Assembly: GCA_964036155.1 (NCBI GenBank)
Contig: OZ038422.1
Coordinates: forward strand, 11,493,201 to 11,557,200
Reading direction: 5' to 3'
DNA length: 64,000 nt
DNA from: Diploscapter coronatus
Taxonomy: Eukaryota; Nematoda; Chromadorea; Rhabditida; Rhabditidae
How positions within the stretch are numbered: position 1 is the stretch's first letter; each line of letters starts with the position of its first letter. The notes below the pieces were generated by a model. It ran no database searches. It worked only from the letters and a program-made list of their open reading frames with translations, and had not been told where the DNA came from. Position numbers and translations under genes: made by a program. Below, piece by piece: positions 1 to 12,765 of the stretch.

Positions 1-84
1 CCATAATAAAATAATCTTTTCTATAAAAATAAGATAATTTCTAAAAAAGCATCGATATTTCAAAGAAATTCAAACTCAACCAAC

Positions 85-3000
85 CTTTTCCCTGAGCATC
101 GTCTCGAAGGACTTCTTGACGTTGTCGATGTGCGGCGCGAACAATTCATGAATTCGTTGCATTTCATTGACGTACTCCGCAAGGGTCTGCATCTTCGCGA
201 GCGAGCCACTCACCTAAAATTCTTGTGTTGAAGGATAGGACCTTTAGAATTATATACCGTTTTGTATACTACACTTATTTTTCAATGTCATTAAACTTTT
301 TGCAAAAGATTATCTTTCATAAGGCACTGAATTTCTCACAAAAGATTAAAAAGCAATCTATCACATAATAAAGCATAGCTCTTCACAGCCAATTAAATAT
401 GCCATTAAGATTTAAAATGTCAAAAATCATCACATGATAAAGCATGGTTATAGAAGCCGTTTTAAATCCAATTTTGAATTTAAAAGTCTCGCCTGCTTCG
501 CCTCAAAACTGTCCTTCTCGCAAGCGGAGTGTATAGCGTTGAGGAGCAAAGGGTATTGCACGACTCGTTGAATCGGCTTGATCATCATCGACTCGTACGA
601 ACAGTGCTGCTCGCGGGTCGTGTTCGCTGCCTGAAACGAGGACATGGAATCCTTGAGATATATCTATCTTTAGGAAATATTTGAAATCCTGATATAGAAC
701 GTTTTAAACTAATAGAAAAGAAATTCTAAGTTCTAGATCTTTTCGATTGATTAAGGGATATATGAAATAAATCTGCCACCTCCAACTGCACATGTATCTC
801 CTTCTTGGTGACGATTTCCTGTTGAAGCCTCAGATAGGAGGCCGCGTACTCGGCATAGACTTTGAATTGGCTGCAGCGGTTGACGAACAGAGCTGAGACT
901 CGATTTACGGCGTCCTGCAGGTAAAGAACACTGGTTTTTAGTCGAATGATTGTGTTTTATATCGATTTTTATTGAATTTGATTATTTCTATACTGCTATG
1001 CTAGTGTTTACCATTTTTATGCTAATTGGTAGAACGCTTACCCTCATTTGCGAGCGGCAATTCGTCTCCCGGCCCACGTCTCCAACGGCTTCCAGCAGTT
1101 CGCTCATAAATTCCTTTTGAGTGTCCTGTAGCCGGAAAGCGCATTCCATGATCTCTTTGACTGAAGGAATCGACAGGAACCGACCAATCATCTAAAGTTC
1201 ATGCGTTGAGGGGTAGGAATTGAAAATGGACTTTATACGATACAGAATTCGTGATATAGAAAACTTGTGCAGAAAATCCATATGTTGAAAAGCATAGGCT
1301 CGAGAAACGGAAATATACGAAAATTCGAAAGTTCCGACCTCAATCAAGTCCTCCACGTATCGCTTCTCGGTTTGAACGAGTTCTTCCAGGGCTCGGAGTA
1401 GTTTCTCGTCGGCTCGACTCCTTTCAATTGGCACGGGGGCGGAGTTTTGCCGAACCGGAGGGGGCGGGGCTTGTTTTTTGATCTGAATTTTTTTCATTTT
1501 TAAATAATTTAAAAATGCCATCATTTAGAACATTTATTATATGACCTCATAATTAATTCCTCTTCCAATTTCACATTGAAAAAAATGGAAAGAATATCTT
1601 TTTCAAATTATTGTAAATAAAATACATTATGCAAAATTTAAAAAAAAAAAAATCCGACCGTATCCTTCGCTCCTCTCCTCAATCTGATAACTTTCCCGTC
1701 TCTTAGCAACTGCTCGACATCCGCAGCAGAGGGCAGTGTGGAAATCGACCTCCCGTCCACAGAAACTACCGTATCTCCGATCGAGGCACATTTCGGGGCG
1801 AATGTCGCGACCTGACGCACCTGAAGACGTTACTTTTAAAGGGCGTCATAAGTTCGATAAATTTAGAAAGTTTCAAATTTTAATAAAAATAGAGATTATC
1901 ATTTTTTAAAAATAATTTTTATGGCATCCTTTTAGTTGGCGTTAAAAATGGCGCCGCTCTTACCTCAGCCTTGACGACGCCATTGTCATTGTGCGCGTAA
2001 ATCGTTAGGCCCAATCTTCCGTCCTTCTTGGCGACGTTGTATTCCTCGATTTCGGAGTCTGGAAAATTTCAAAAATAAAAGTCCTTTTCCCTGAAAAGTT
2101 AAGTTTTTTCTCATAAGTAGCACTATTTTGCCTCAAAAATCGTGTTTTCAAAGAAAAAATGTTTAAAAAATAAAATGATAAAAAGGAAATAAAAATTAAA
2201 GGATAAATTAATTAAAGAGATAAAATTCACCGATATAATTCGAAGTCGAGGCGGTCATGCCATCGACGTGATGCATCATCCCGTTTGGAGCAGAATGGGA
2301 CTCCGACAAAATTTGCAGGTCGCTCGCCCGAAGTTCGATCGGTTTTCGCCAGCTGAAAATTTTTAAACCTACTTTTTTCATAATTTTTCTCGAAATCTGG
2401 TCAAATAATGACAATCTTCAAGAATTTTCTTTAAAAATCTGGAAAAAGGCTTGAATAAAATGTCTCCAGAACGTCAGAAAAATAATCGATTTTCAAGAAT
2501 TTGGCAAAGGATCATCAAATCTCCTAGAAATTATGGCAAATGATACATTATTTCTTGAAAATTGAGAAAAAATTCGTCAAATTTTCAAAAATCCAGGGAA
2601 ATAGATGAGAAATTTCGCTGAATTTGTTCGAGAATGATGGAACGACCCACATTCGAAATGCATGCATGTTGGCGAAGATGAGGAACAGCGAGGGTAGCAA
2701 CGAATAGGGCAACAGGCGAGCCGTTAATGCATCCGACAACTCGGCTCCGATCGACTGAAAAAAACGATAAATCAATAAAAAGCCGGGGAAAGAATCAATA
2801 TAAATGAATAAATGGAAGAAAATCAATATCTTTGAAGAAGGAAGAAATGAAAAATGAGTAAAAAAACAGCGAACACTTTTTCAATTGCATGAAAGCGAAT
2901 GAGTTTTGTTGTTTTTGGGAAAATTTTTACCTCATAAGAGGGTAAAGTTTGGCTGGTTAGTCCTGCTAGTCTTTGTAGAATTGATAATTCTTTCAACAGC

Positions 3001-6000
3001 AACTTTTCCCTGGAAACCCCATCACGGTTGCCCTCGAATTTTAACTAAAATGTAGATTAATTAGCATATTTTTATAACATTTTCTCTACCTGCGCTATTT
3101 TCTCCTTGATTTTATGTCGTTGTCTTTGAAGATATGAAACGGCAACTTCAATACATGTACTTCTGGCCAACAATAATGAGCTCATATTCAGCATCTACAA
3201 CAAAAAATTGCACAATTTTGAACAAGAATGAATTTTTACCTGTCGAATAAAATCCTCAGCATTTTTATTCAACTGTAGCTCGTAGATATTGGCTCCGTAG
3301 CTCAGTTGGATAATGTTTTGCCGGTCGTGACAAGTACAGGCAAAGCATTCGAGCTGAATTTTTACTAGGGGTAAGATTTGCCAAAAATCGAGAGGTAAAA
3401 TTTAATAAGTTACCAGATCAATATTGATGATAGCATTATTATAGTGGAATACCAAACTCAGAGGATTCAACGCGACTAGGCTAGTTTCTTGAACCGTAGG
3501 TTTTTCCTCGATACGCTTTCCATTCCAGGTTGCTAACAATCGTATCTTAAACGTCATGATTTATCATTCTATAATGTTGTCTTTAGTCGTCATTTGTTAG
3601 CAAATAGATTAACAATCAGAGTACTTCTCAGATTGAAGTGCTGAAGATCAGCCAGTTTTCTGAGTCTATGTTTAATATATGATTAAAGGTTACTTTATCG
3701 CTATACCAGTCAGGCGTCTTGGTCAATTTTTAACCTTGGATTAAGGTAGATGCATTCTAATTCTCAGATATGAATTGCTGTATACCAGCATTATTTCTTC
3801 ATCTATGCTTTATCATAGGTTAAAGAACAATTCTCCCACCCTAGCCGTAGCGGTATGTTGCATCATAGTCATGCCTGGCTGTGCGTGCTTCATGAGTAGT
3901 GCAGCGTCCCTCGCGGAGACCGTGTTCATGCCCAACGTTCTCTGCACGCCGTTGACTTCCGGCTCTCGCCAATACACGAAACAATCCGAGATACGATCTA
4001 GACGGCGTTCTGAATTATTTGTACTAGTAAAAACCGAATAAAATCCAGAAGGGATGATAAAATAATGGGAAAAGCTGATCAACATCGTTTTTATAAGATA
4101 AATTTCTATCGATACATGTACAACTTTCTGAAAATCTAATAAAAATGCAAAATCCTGACGATCTTTAAAGATAAGATATTCATGCTTTAGAGATAGAGGA
4201 TAACATATGGATTTGTAGGTTTTTAATGCTAAACGCTTGCAGATGTTGCATTTGTTTGTGATTTTCTAGGATTGAAAATGAATTGCAGGAAACCACGTCA
4301 AGGCTCATCAATCTTATCGAAAACAGATCTTATCACTTATCAGAAAATCACTCGAAAAGAAAAGGACTGAAACTTCGAAACAATCATAAAAATTTTGATC
4401 AAATCTAGAGCTCTGGAAATCGTAGCCATTTTCAAAATTTAAAATAAAATATGAAAAAGTAGTCCGAAAGGCAGGCTTTCTTATCATTTATCAGAAAATC
4501 AATCCTAATAAATCAAAGGCGTGAAATCGCAAAGCAAAAAGTGCAACAAACCCTCCAAACCGCTTCTTGGAGAAAAGGTGGAGAGCCTATTGATAAAAAC
4601 CCGGGAAGCGTTTCAAAGAAAGCGAGAAGATTCGCTTTCATCTTTGCAAATATTTGACTTACTATTAAAAATGAAAAGGGGCGGTCTTTCTCTGGAAACC
4701 GATAAGCAGGATGAAATATTAGTTTTTAACACGGACTTTAACAACATTAGAGAGACTATATGTGAAGATCAGCTGTTTCTATGGAGAAAATAATTAGAAG
4801 ATAGGAAAAAATCCTCTTTGATGAAGATCAGCTTTTATTTCATAAAAATGACGAGAAATTATAGGAATGTTGCCACTAAGCATAAAAGCGTTCGCCCTTC
4901 CCTGACATTGATAATTGGGACACTCTTCCAGCATATATGTTTTATCCGCGCCGAGATATTTAATGGGATATACGCGCTTTATCCAAAGAGGGTTTGCATC
5001 TTTCTCTCCCTCCCTTTCTCTAGCTCTCTCGTTTCTAAATACTATCTTTCTTCACATCTCTTCAAGAAGGCACTAACAATGCATAAATGCATAAAGCGCG
5101 GAATCGACTGGAAATGAAGAGGGTCGGGGCATCAAGGAGAAGCTGATTGAGTTGTGGGGAAGGAGGCGCAGAGAAAGAATCTATCATCACGAGTTAACGT
5201 ATAGGAGCTGGAAAACGGCTGAGGTATAAAATTAGGATTTTGGAAAATGATTGAGTCGTGGGCAAGGACGCAGAGAACGATTCCCTAATCATGTGCTAAA
5301 ATATGAGGCGAGAAGAACAGCTGGAGTAGAAAACTTAGATTTAGGTTTCTGGCAAATAGATCAAATTTGGCGCATTATCTCTAATAAAAAATCTAGTTGG
5401 GAAATTAGGATTTTGATAGAAGGTAAAAAATGGTCTTGCAAAATCGGCTAAAATACAAGACTCAGCATTCTTGAAGGCGAAAATGGCAGTAAAATGAGCT
5501 AAGAAAATGCATAGCAAATGAACCCCGAAGTCGCGTTAAGTTGATGAAGTGTGGTGCAGGTAAGAAGGCAAAGGAATGACAAATGCTCCCAGGAAGACGA
5601 GAAAGAAAAAGCCTTCCTGATTCGCTAATAGGCAATCCCCACTTTCACGAAGATTAATTAGTTGAAGAGTGTTCCAGGGAAAGGGGAAGGAAAATAAATT
5701 GATCACTATCTTGGAAATAGAGGTTCTATTTTTCAGGAAGCTATATAAAAATAACTTCCGATAAACGATTGACGTTTTTGATAACAAGTGATAGAATTAA
5801 TAACTTTTAAAGGGAAAGTTCTTTTCTTAAAATTTAGGAAGATAGAAAAATAAAGGAAGGAAGATAAGAGCATGGAAAAGTTCAGTTCAAATAGATATGA
5901 TTTGGATAAAGGATGAGATTTTAGTGATAAGATATGAGATAAGAGGACTGTTGACACTGACTGAGGGTCGTTAAAATGTGATCGACCTACCCAAAGTCAG

Positions 6001-7728
6001 GGAATTCTAATTCTAAATAAAAAGATGAAAGTTTCTAGTTTTTCAATGATAAAATTAGCCGTTTCAAATATCTAAATATAAAACCAAGTTATTTTGAAGT
6101 TGAGAAGAAATGTACCTAAGTTTATAGACTGAAGATGTTTTGTTAGATTATCATAATGGGCCAAATAAGGGCTATTAGAGGTTAGATGTGAAAGAAAGAA
6201 AAAGAAATAGCATGGAGAAAAGATAGCTTGAGAAAGAAAGGAAATAGAAATCATATGTGAATTTTAGAGGACCAAAGAAAAATAACTAGAAAATAAGGAA
6301 GAGAAGCAGAAGTGCCCTATTTGGAAAGAAAATTTAGCAAAAAGCGATGAACTTGAGGCGCCTCGTTCAAGAGGCTCGACGACCTTCTAAAAATGAGGAA
6401 ATAGTGAGGAAAATGAGCGCTAGAGAAGGAGAAATAGCACAGAAAATTTAGAATTCGAGAAAGATAAAAGAGAAATAGTATGGAAATTTTAGAGGGCAGA
6501 AAGAAAAAGAAGAGGAGGTTGCTTCGGGGGTGCAAATCGCATCTAATCATACATGTCAACACGGCGCAATGTGAAATGAAGTCCGTCTTTTCGAGAGAAA
6601 CTGTACAGAATAAAACCGTGCGGTATTCTTATAAAATTTGAAAATTCAAGCCCAAGCTCTTTCTAACAGACTCGAAAGATCATTTTTTCTCTACAAAATA
6701 TGGTTTCGTTTCTAAAAAAAAATGCAGAACTAAACCATTTCCCCGACTTAAACTTTTTTTTTTTTTTTTTTAAATCTAGCTCAGCCCATTTTTTTAAATA
6801 CTCAAAAGATCGTTTTTTTTCTGTACAAAGTGGCCGGTTTGCAACTAGAATGTTTTTTCTCAGCGTAGAAAAAAACAAAATACGCGAGAAAGATGACTCT
6901 TTTGGTTTGAAAAAGGACTCTTTTCGGGCTCAAGAAAAATACGGCGAAAAACGTGGCATTCGAAATGAAGAATAGAGAAATCGAACGCCTAGTTGAAGCG
7001 CGAAAAGAGAATAGGAGGGGGAAAAGGATTTGAAAAAATAGGAAAACAGAACGGAACACAGAAAAAATATTAGAGAAAAATTATAGAGAAAGTTAGAGAG
7101 AATAAGAAAATATTATATCAAAAGAAGAGAAAAAATCCTCGAAGATGAAGGAAGTGGGGGAAAGGGGGGTAAGAGGGGCGAAGCGAAGCGAAGGATGTAT
7201 TGATGAATGGAAGCAGAGGACAACTACAAGTGGCCAGTCAAGTCCACGGAACGGAGGAAAACAGTCGCGCCGGGTCATTGCAGAAAAGTGAAATTTGCAG
7301 GCCACGCCCATTTTCGCCGGAATTCAGAAAATTCCAATTTTTACGTATGATGGAAAGTTTAACAGATGTGCACAAATTGAATCATATTCCATCTGTATTT
7401 GTTCTCAGATAACTCGGTCCTAAAAGCTAAATCAGAATAATCCGGAGAAAAATTAGGGAAAGGAATTTTCTATGAGTTAATTTAGAACTATGCCTGGATT
7501 TGGCGAAAATAGAAAATTTAAAGAACGCCTCATTTTCGAAGGGGAAAAATTAGAAATTGCATACCGTCATCAAAGTGCGTCTCCAGAAGAACGTGTCCGT
7601 CGTCGGTTTTCACGGTCAGCAGAGGCGCTTCATCGACGGTTTGTTCGATGATGAAGTTAACGAGACTTGGGTAGAGCTTGAGCCATTTATTCCCGGTAGA
7701 ATCTAGCTCGAATAGCTCCCCGGAAATA
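85..7728 (-). CDS. Still-life/Tiam-type Rac guanine-nucleotide exchange factor, partial
   Basis: Multi-exon gene read right to left. The first exon seen (7565-7728) and the next (about 3837-4019) together form a WH1 domain ending in DCFVYWREP and LGMNTVSARDA. Exons from 3549 down to 2651 give the end of a PH domain, a basic coiled coil and an FANMHAF segment like the Tiam PH-CC-Ex unit. Exons 1659-2352 hold a PDZ domain, and a PPPP linker follows. The DH domain is in 1339-1482 (LLRALEELVQTEKRYVEDL), 1042-1191, 780-914 (VNRCSQFKVYAEYAASYL), 493-630 (MIKPIQRVVQYPLLL) and 85-213. The PH domain after DH lies off the left edge. Exon phases agree at every junction checked. In this family DH loads GTP on Rac to reshape actin at synapses and in growing neurites. 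No Ras-binding domain was seen between PH-CC-Ex and PDZ. The initiator exon was not found. Confidence 0.85.
3641..3656 (+). repeat. Dispersed motif GAAGATCAGC, copy 1
   Basis: A copy of the short motif found at least twelve times in this window. It lies in the long intron between the WH1 exon and the PH exons of the Rac exchange factor gene. Confidence 0.45.
4020..7564. other. 3.5 kb intron of the Rac exchange factor gene
   Basis: The intron splits the WH1 domain; the phase-1 donor and acceptor on either side match. It is purine-rich on the plus strand with long A and T runs (for example 6752-6772). Two GAAGATCAGC motif copies lie at 4764 and 4823. A loose direct repeat pairs 6670-6702 with 6800-6833. 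A plus-strand open frame at 4521-4793 codes for a lysine-rich 90-residue peptide with no recognisable domain, and it runs into the dispersed motif, so I do not call it a gene. Confidence 0.6.
4762..4836 (+). repeat. Two direct copies of motif GAAGATCAGCTTTT
   Basis: Copies start at 4764 and 4823, in the same orientation and 59 bp apart. A second direct pair at 10159 and 10214 has almost the same spacing (55 bp). Confidence 0.5.
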
Positions 7729-8255
7729 CTGAAAATAGGATGTTTTAAATTCAATATTTTGGAGAGCTGATAATTGAAATGGAGATCAGTTTTATTGCTT
7801 AGTTTGATCGATTGAAAAAGTCGATTTTTCCCAAGAAGTTTAGTATTATCTTGATGGTCAACGTTTTTAATTTGATCAAACTATTGTGTCAAAATGTGAC
7901 GTGACATATCTTCAATGAATTACTTCGCACAAAAACTATCTGATGCGAATAAAAAGCGCGAAATCATACATGATCAAAGAATGGATATAAGGGGGATTTC
8001 ATATATCCATGGGCGTTTTTCCTCATTAGATAGCAATCTTTCGCGGCATTCCATGTTCACTTATTCTTCAGCCCTCGGAATCTTTTCAATAAATGGCTTT
8101 CTCACAAGTGCGCAATGCTATGCGCGCAAAGTCTTTGTTTTTGCCAAATGAAAAAGGGGAAGAAATATGAAAGAAAAAATCATACCGGTAAACTATCGGA
8201 AACTATCATCGATTTCGTGTGCTTTGACGTAATAAACTACTCTTTGATGAAAAAA

Positions 8256-8361
8256 GGGCTGATCTTCATTGAAATAACGATGATCTTTAGCAAAACTTTC
8301 ATTAAAACATTTCATGATTTCCACTAGGATTTATCAAAAGTTGTGATGAAGATCAGCTTTA
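8256..8361. repeat. Inverted pair of the GAAGATCAGC motif
   Basis: A minus-orientation copy at 8258-8267 and a plus-orientation copy starting at 8348 face apart, with about 80 bp between them. Both are embedded in AT-rich noncoding DNA. Confidence 0.5.
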
Positions 8362-8559
8362 TCATAGAAATTAAAAATCCCTATTTTACCTCAAAGTATG
8401 TTCATCGTTGAAAAGATGCGATTGTGGGCAAGCGCACGTTAGTCGCGCCCCCATTTTTCGCAACTGCACCAATGAGCAAAAAATCAATTAGTCAAATTTT
8501 TTGATGACCTCATCCGGAAGGAACCGGCATGCATTGTATTAGGTAGGTTCTAAAAATAA

Positions 8560-9075
8560 ATAATATAGTTAAATATGAAAATATTGGGAAAAACGGCTGA
8601 TATACATACGAAAATTTCGAAAATAAAAATTCGGAGAAGTCACCGTAAGGACTATGCTATAGAAAAGAGTGTAACGCGAAAAATCTTAAACTAAAAATAT
8701 TGACAAATTAGCATAAGGTCTATTTCATAGAAAAAGGGTGAGATACGAGAATTCCAAAAATTTTGAACTATATTGAAAAGAACCAAAACAAAAGGAATAC
8801 CCTATCCAATTCAAGCAGGGATTTTCTGGAAAACAAAGGTAATTTTTGCATGCCCCAAGGGTTTTTCAAAACCCCTTTACACAGTGAAGGATAGAAAACC
8901 AAAAACCTCTGGAATATAAAAAGTAGCCTTACCGGAAAAGGGATAAAAATTTAATGATTCGGTAGAAATAATTTCTTACATTTTGAAATATGTGCTAGGG
9001 AAAACGTCTGAAATATGAAAAAGTAACTTTTCCAGAAAGGGGATAAAAATTTTATGACCCGACAAAATTGTAAAG
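8560..9075. repeat. Degenerate tandem repeat block
   Basis: Two kinds of repeated unit are visible. 8636-8700 and 8700-8765 share an ATAGAAAA-GGTGAGATACGAGAATT-like pattern. 8920-8985 and 9010-9075 share an AAAGTARCYTTWCCRGAAARGGGATAAAAATTT pattern about 90 bp apart. Copies are diverged, so unit borders are approximate. Confidence 0.4.
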
Positions 9076-10158
9076 AAGGAGATGAGGAAAATGCAGCTCT
9101 CATTTCAATAAGACGAAAATTTGGAAAATTTGGGTGCTGAAATTGGAAATTGGTCCGAGGGAAGAGAGGGGATAAGCTTGAAATAATGAATGACGCGCTC
9201 GAAATATGGAGATGGCAAAAATTAACTGACCAATTTTATTTTACTGGTGAGAATTTAGGGCTAAACTCTCGAGTTTATAATTTAGATCTGACTAGTTAAG
9301 ATACATTACAAATTAAGGTGGGAAATTTTATATGCAAATTTAAAGACGATATTTTAGGTAGGAAAAGTATGCTAAAATTTTTAACTTATTTAAAAGCGCT
9401 AATTTAAGAATTGCAATTTTAGGCATCTTTGAAATTCCATAAGCTCGAAAAATGCCGCAGATAAAGACGCTTGAAAGTCCTCGGATTTTTAGATCAGATA
9501 GGGCGAAAAAGCCTGAGAAATTAGTCAAATGAGCTGCGGGAAAAGGCTCGGGGGGAAGAGAAACAAACAAGCAAGTGGTACGGGCCCGTCCCCAGGGGGT
9601 GGTTGCCTTCTAGATCTGGGGTCTTGCCCTGGCATGGCAAGAATTTCGGAGCTGCTGGAAAGAAGGGCAGAAAATATGACGCGCAATTTGAGCATATCAC
9701 AAAAGTCACAACTCAATTTTCGGAGTACATTTTCTGTTCTAGTTTGACTAAAATAAAGTTTAGATGGTAAAGTAAAATCAGAATGAAAATCTTTCTAAAT
9801 GCCATCAATTTTATTAATTTAGAATGCAAAAACTCTGGATAAAGATTTCATCAGATAGCTTTATAGTTGATAAAGGATGATAAAATCAGTACGCGAAAAT
9901 CGTACTCTGCGTAAGTCATGCTGGAGAATATTTAATGAGAAAGCGCATAGAATATGGCGGACAAACACACTAGTTGAGGAGAATAGACTCTTCAAGGGGA
10001 AGCAGAAAAATACAGCCAATTGAAGAATATCAAGAGGATTTTGAATGACGAGAGAGAAGAAACAATAGGAAAATGTTCGAAACTTTTAAATTACAAAAAA
10101 AAACAAACAAGGAAGAAATTTGAACAAGTCATGGTCAAAAAAATGGCAGAAAACTGAC

Positions 10159-10232
10159 GAAGATTAGCTTTTCCTAGCAAAAATTGATACAGAATCAACA
10201 AATAAAATATAGTGAAGATCAGCTTTTCTCTT
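10159..10232 (+). repeat. Two direct copies of an extended GAAGATCAGCTTTT motif
   Basis: The copies start at 10159 (GAAGATTAGC) and 10214 (GAAGATCAGC). Similarity continues past the core into GCAAAAATTGA, so the repeat unit is about 35 bp here, longer than the core. Confidence 0.5.
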
Positions 10233-10699
10233 GCAAAAATTGAGAAGTCGAAAATCTTATCGCCTGACTTTGCAAACATAAAGTTGAGGTACTAAAATCC
10301 GTCTCTAGCTTTTGAAGGCTACTGGTCAAGAACAAAAGCTTGAAGATGAAGTGCCCAAACTTGAAGGGTTCATAATTTGGAATTCACGAAATCCGGATAC
10401 GCCAGCCGAATTTCGGATCGATATACCTTATTATCCCTATAGGGCAAAGAGATTTTGAGAAGACGAGAAAGTTGAAATGCCCAAAATGGGCATGAAACTG
10501 GCAACAATCTACATGAATATCTAATAAAGGAAAAGGGAAGGGGAGAAGGGGTTAAACCCGAAAACTAAAGCTTTCCAGACAAAGTAAAGAAAATAGGCGA
10601 CTTAGAAAGAGCGACTTTGTGGTTCAGAATATGAAATTCAAGCCGTATGGGAAAGGTGGAGAGTCGACGGAAGGATAATATTTTGACTAACTTTAAACA

Positions 10700-11113
10700 T
10701 TGACATTAGTCACAACAACAAGTTTTTTTTCAGAAAGAAAACATTCGAACCTAAAATTAAAATTAAAAAAGGTAGAAGAAAAAATCCTATGTTTAAGTAT
10801 AGGAAGAGCCTTTAGAGACAATCATCTAAGTCAATCCCAAAATGGGAGGGACTCAATCATTTATGTCTCTCGACCAAATGTCTGCCCTTACATATTCATG
10901 ACTCCAGTAAAATGGGTAGGGGCCAATTTTCCCCCAAATTCTGAGAATATTTATTCCGAGCTTCTCCCCAATGGTAAAATCGATTGGGAACTAAGTTTCC
11001 TATCTTGGGAACATTTTATTCCCCGAGCTAGATCTATCGAATATTGGACAAAATGCAAAATAACGAAGGAACGGACAGGAAAAGCCAATCTACATGCAAA
11101 TTTCAGGGGATAA
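10700..11113 (+). CDS. Hypothetical open frame, 137 codons, unrecognised
   Basis: This is unusually long for AT-rich noncoding DNA. It is preceded inside the frame by a TTTTTTTTCAG acceptor-like site at about 10722-10732, so the real coding part, if any, would begin after it. The middle reads WVGANFPPNSENIYSELL, which is protein-like but matches no family I know. There are no clear flanking exons, signal peptide or membrane segment. It could equally be chance or a decayed element. Confidence 0.2.
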   Translation: MTLVTTTSFFSERKHSNLKLKLKKVEEKILCLSIGRAFRDNHLSQSQNGRDSIIYVSRPNVCPYIFMTPVKWVGANFPPNSENIYSELLPNGKIDWELSFLSWEHFIPRARSIEYWTKCKITKERTGKANLHANFRG

Positions 11114-11690
11114 GGTGAATTCTCAAGTGAGAGAAAAAGCTTATATCCTAAAAAGGAATAAATTTAGATTTAGCCTTTTTGTTATTTATGAAGTATTTTT
11201 CTGTAAAAAAATAATTGAGCAATTCAAAAATTTACTTATACCTTCTATAAAACACGAAAAATTCATAACTCAAAACGTTTACCAGTCTGTTTTTATCTAA
11301 AAAAAAAAGAAAAGTCAGCTAATTACATTTTAAAAAAAATTTGTTTGATAGTTTCAACCTCGAAAGATTTATTTCCAAAAACGCTTATCATCTACTAGAA
11401 TTATTTACGAAATACAGAATAGTGGAGCACGAAAGTGGACCTTCTGTTCTAGGTTTAGAGAAGATGGTGTTCTCCTGGAATTTTCATCTTTTATTCTTTT
11501 GAAACAACTTCAAGAAAAATAAATTTAAATGACTTAATTTCCAAATCTCAAACTCGAAAATGGTTTACTTTGAACATAAGAAAATTAAGCAAACATACCG
11601 TAGATTCAAAAATTTCAAAGTTGAAAAAAGAACTTTCAAAATAAAATAAATAGAATATTTACCTGCCTTTCCTTTCTCGTCTGTCCTGGC

Positions 11691-12765
11691 TTAGACGGAC
11701 TCGGGATCGGCATCCACGGCCTTGAACCAATGGCCGCACTCGCAGCGCTTCGGCACTCCCTTGCGGATGGCCATGAAATTCACGTGGCCGGAGTCGTGCT
11801 CGCCTAAAATAATTTATTTTATTTTTTACTTCTACAATATTATCTTCTTGGTTTTTGTAGAATTTTTGTTAGAAAGCTGCAGAAAATTATAAATGTGTAT
11901 AAAAGTTTTAGAGAAAATCAAAGAAAATTATTCTTAAAAGATAAAATTACAGAAAATGGCTTACACATGCATCCGATAATTCGGTCGGGGAAGTGACTCG
12001 GCACGAGATTCGGTCGCTCTTTCGTCGAGCGCTCAGCGCGGTAATACACTTTCGGCTCGTAACGCTGAAAAAGCACTTATCTTATTTTTGGAGGAAAAAT
12101 AAATCGATCTATTTGAAATTTCCTGATCTTCCCAATTTTTCCCTAAAATAATTGATGTGTTGACGAATGGAATAATAAAATTCTTTGAAAATCGTGAATA
12201 TTGGATTTTTGCATTGGAACTATGATTTTTAAAGTTTCCATATTGAAGGATATAATTAAACAAGGATTTTTGATGGCAAATAAAAAACCTACATCATCAC
12301 CAGCGAGACGTGCGATGAGCATCTTCTTCTCTCTGCCGGTAGCGTGTTCCAAAGGGTCGGGGTAGTAGCCGTAGTCCTCGGGCGATGCCTCCGTAGCTTT
12401 GGTGCGCACCTGGAAATGAAGAACTCTTTGGTAGCAAAAGTGGCAGCAAAGTTACCAAATGGCGTCTGATTTTTGGTCCTATGCTATAAAGATAGCATCT
12501 ATTTTAGTACAAAATGGTAGAGAAGGTATCAAAAGGGTAAGATGTCTCGTAAAATTTTATCAGCAAGGGTAGCCTAGTTATTTTTACCTTCAAGTTGTTC
12601 AAATTAATATTGAACCTAATGGCTCGAGTTTTCCCGCACTTGAAATGAAAATGGCACCATTTGGCAACTTTCTGGTGAACTACCCACCTGGGAAGCGGTT
12701 CCCAGAACGGTCGGGGTGCGACGCGTCAAACTGGACATGGCGATGCGGGCCGCCAACTGAGCCAT
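11691..12765 (-). CDS. cox-5B: Cytochrome c oxidase subunit 5B, mitochondrial
   Basis: Four exons: 12688-12765, 12293-12409, 11965-12064 and 11691-11803, with agreeing phases, giving about 135 residues. The N-terminus MAQLAARIAMSSLTRR is a basic amphipathic presequence for import into mitochondria. The C-terminal half carries the zinc-site pattern of COX5B/Vb: IIGCMCEHDSGHVNF followed by KRCECGHWFK. The protein is a nuclear-encoded accessory subunit on the matrix side of complex IV. An in-frame ATG further upstream (12804) would add 13 residues. I prefer 12765 because it begins the presequence and an AG lies just upstream. Length and zinc ligands are normal, so the gene looks intact. Confidence 0.93.

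Larger units (their letters stand above)
7729..11690. other. Intergenic region upstream of the Rac exchange factor gene
   Basis: No gene can be supported here. The region may hold undetected 5' exons of the Rac exchange factor. One candidate is the GC-rich minus-strand stretch 9580-9640, which reads MPGQDPRSRRQPPPGDGP before a possible GT donor, but nothing ties it to the WH1 exon. Degenerate tandem repeats occupy 8560-9075. Several GAAGATCAGC motif copies are present. A plus-strand open frame at 10700-11113 is listed separately. Confidence 0.5.

Noticed and set aside
4521..4793. 90-codon lysine-rich open frame in the Rac exchange factor intron
   Set aside because: No domain, no start context, no flanking exons, and its end overlaps a copy of the dispersed motif.
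9525..9716. GC-rich stretch as a possible first exon of the Rac exchange factor
   Set aside because: It is open on both strands and in overlapping frames, and I could not connect it in phase to the WH1 exon at 7728.
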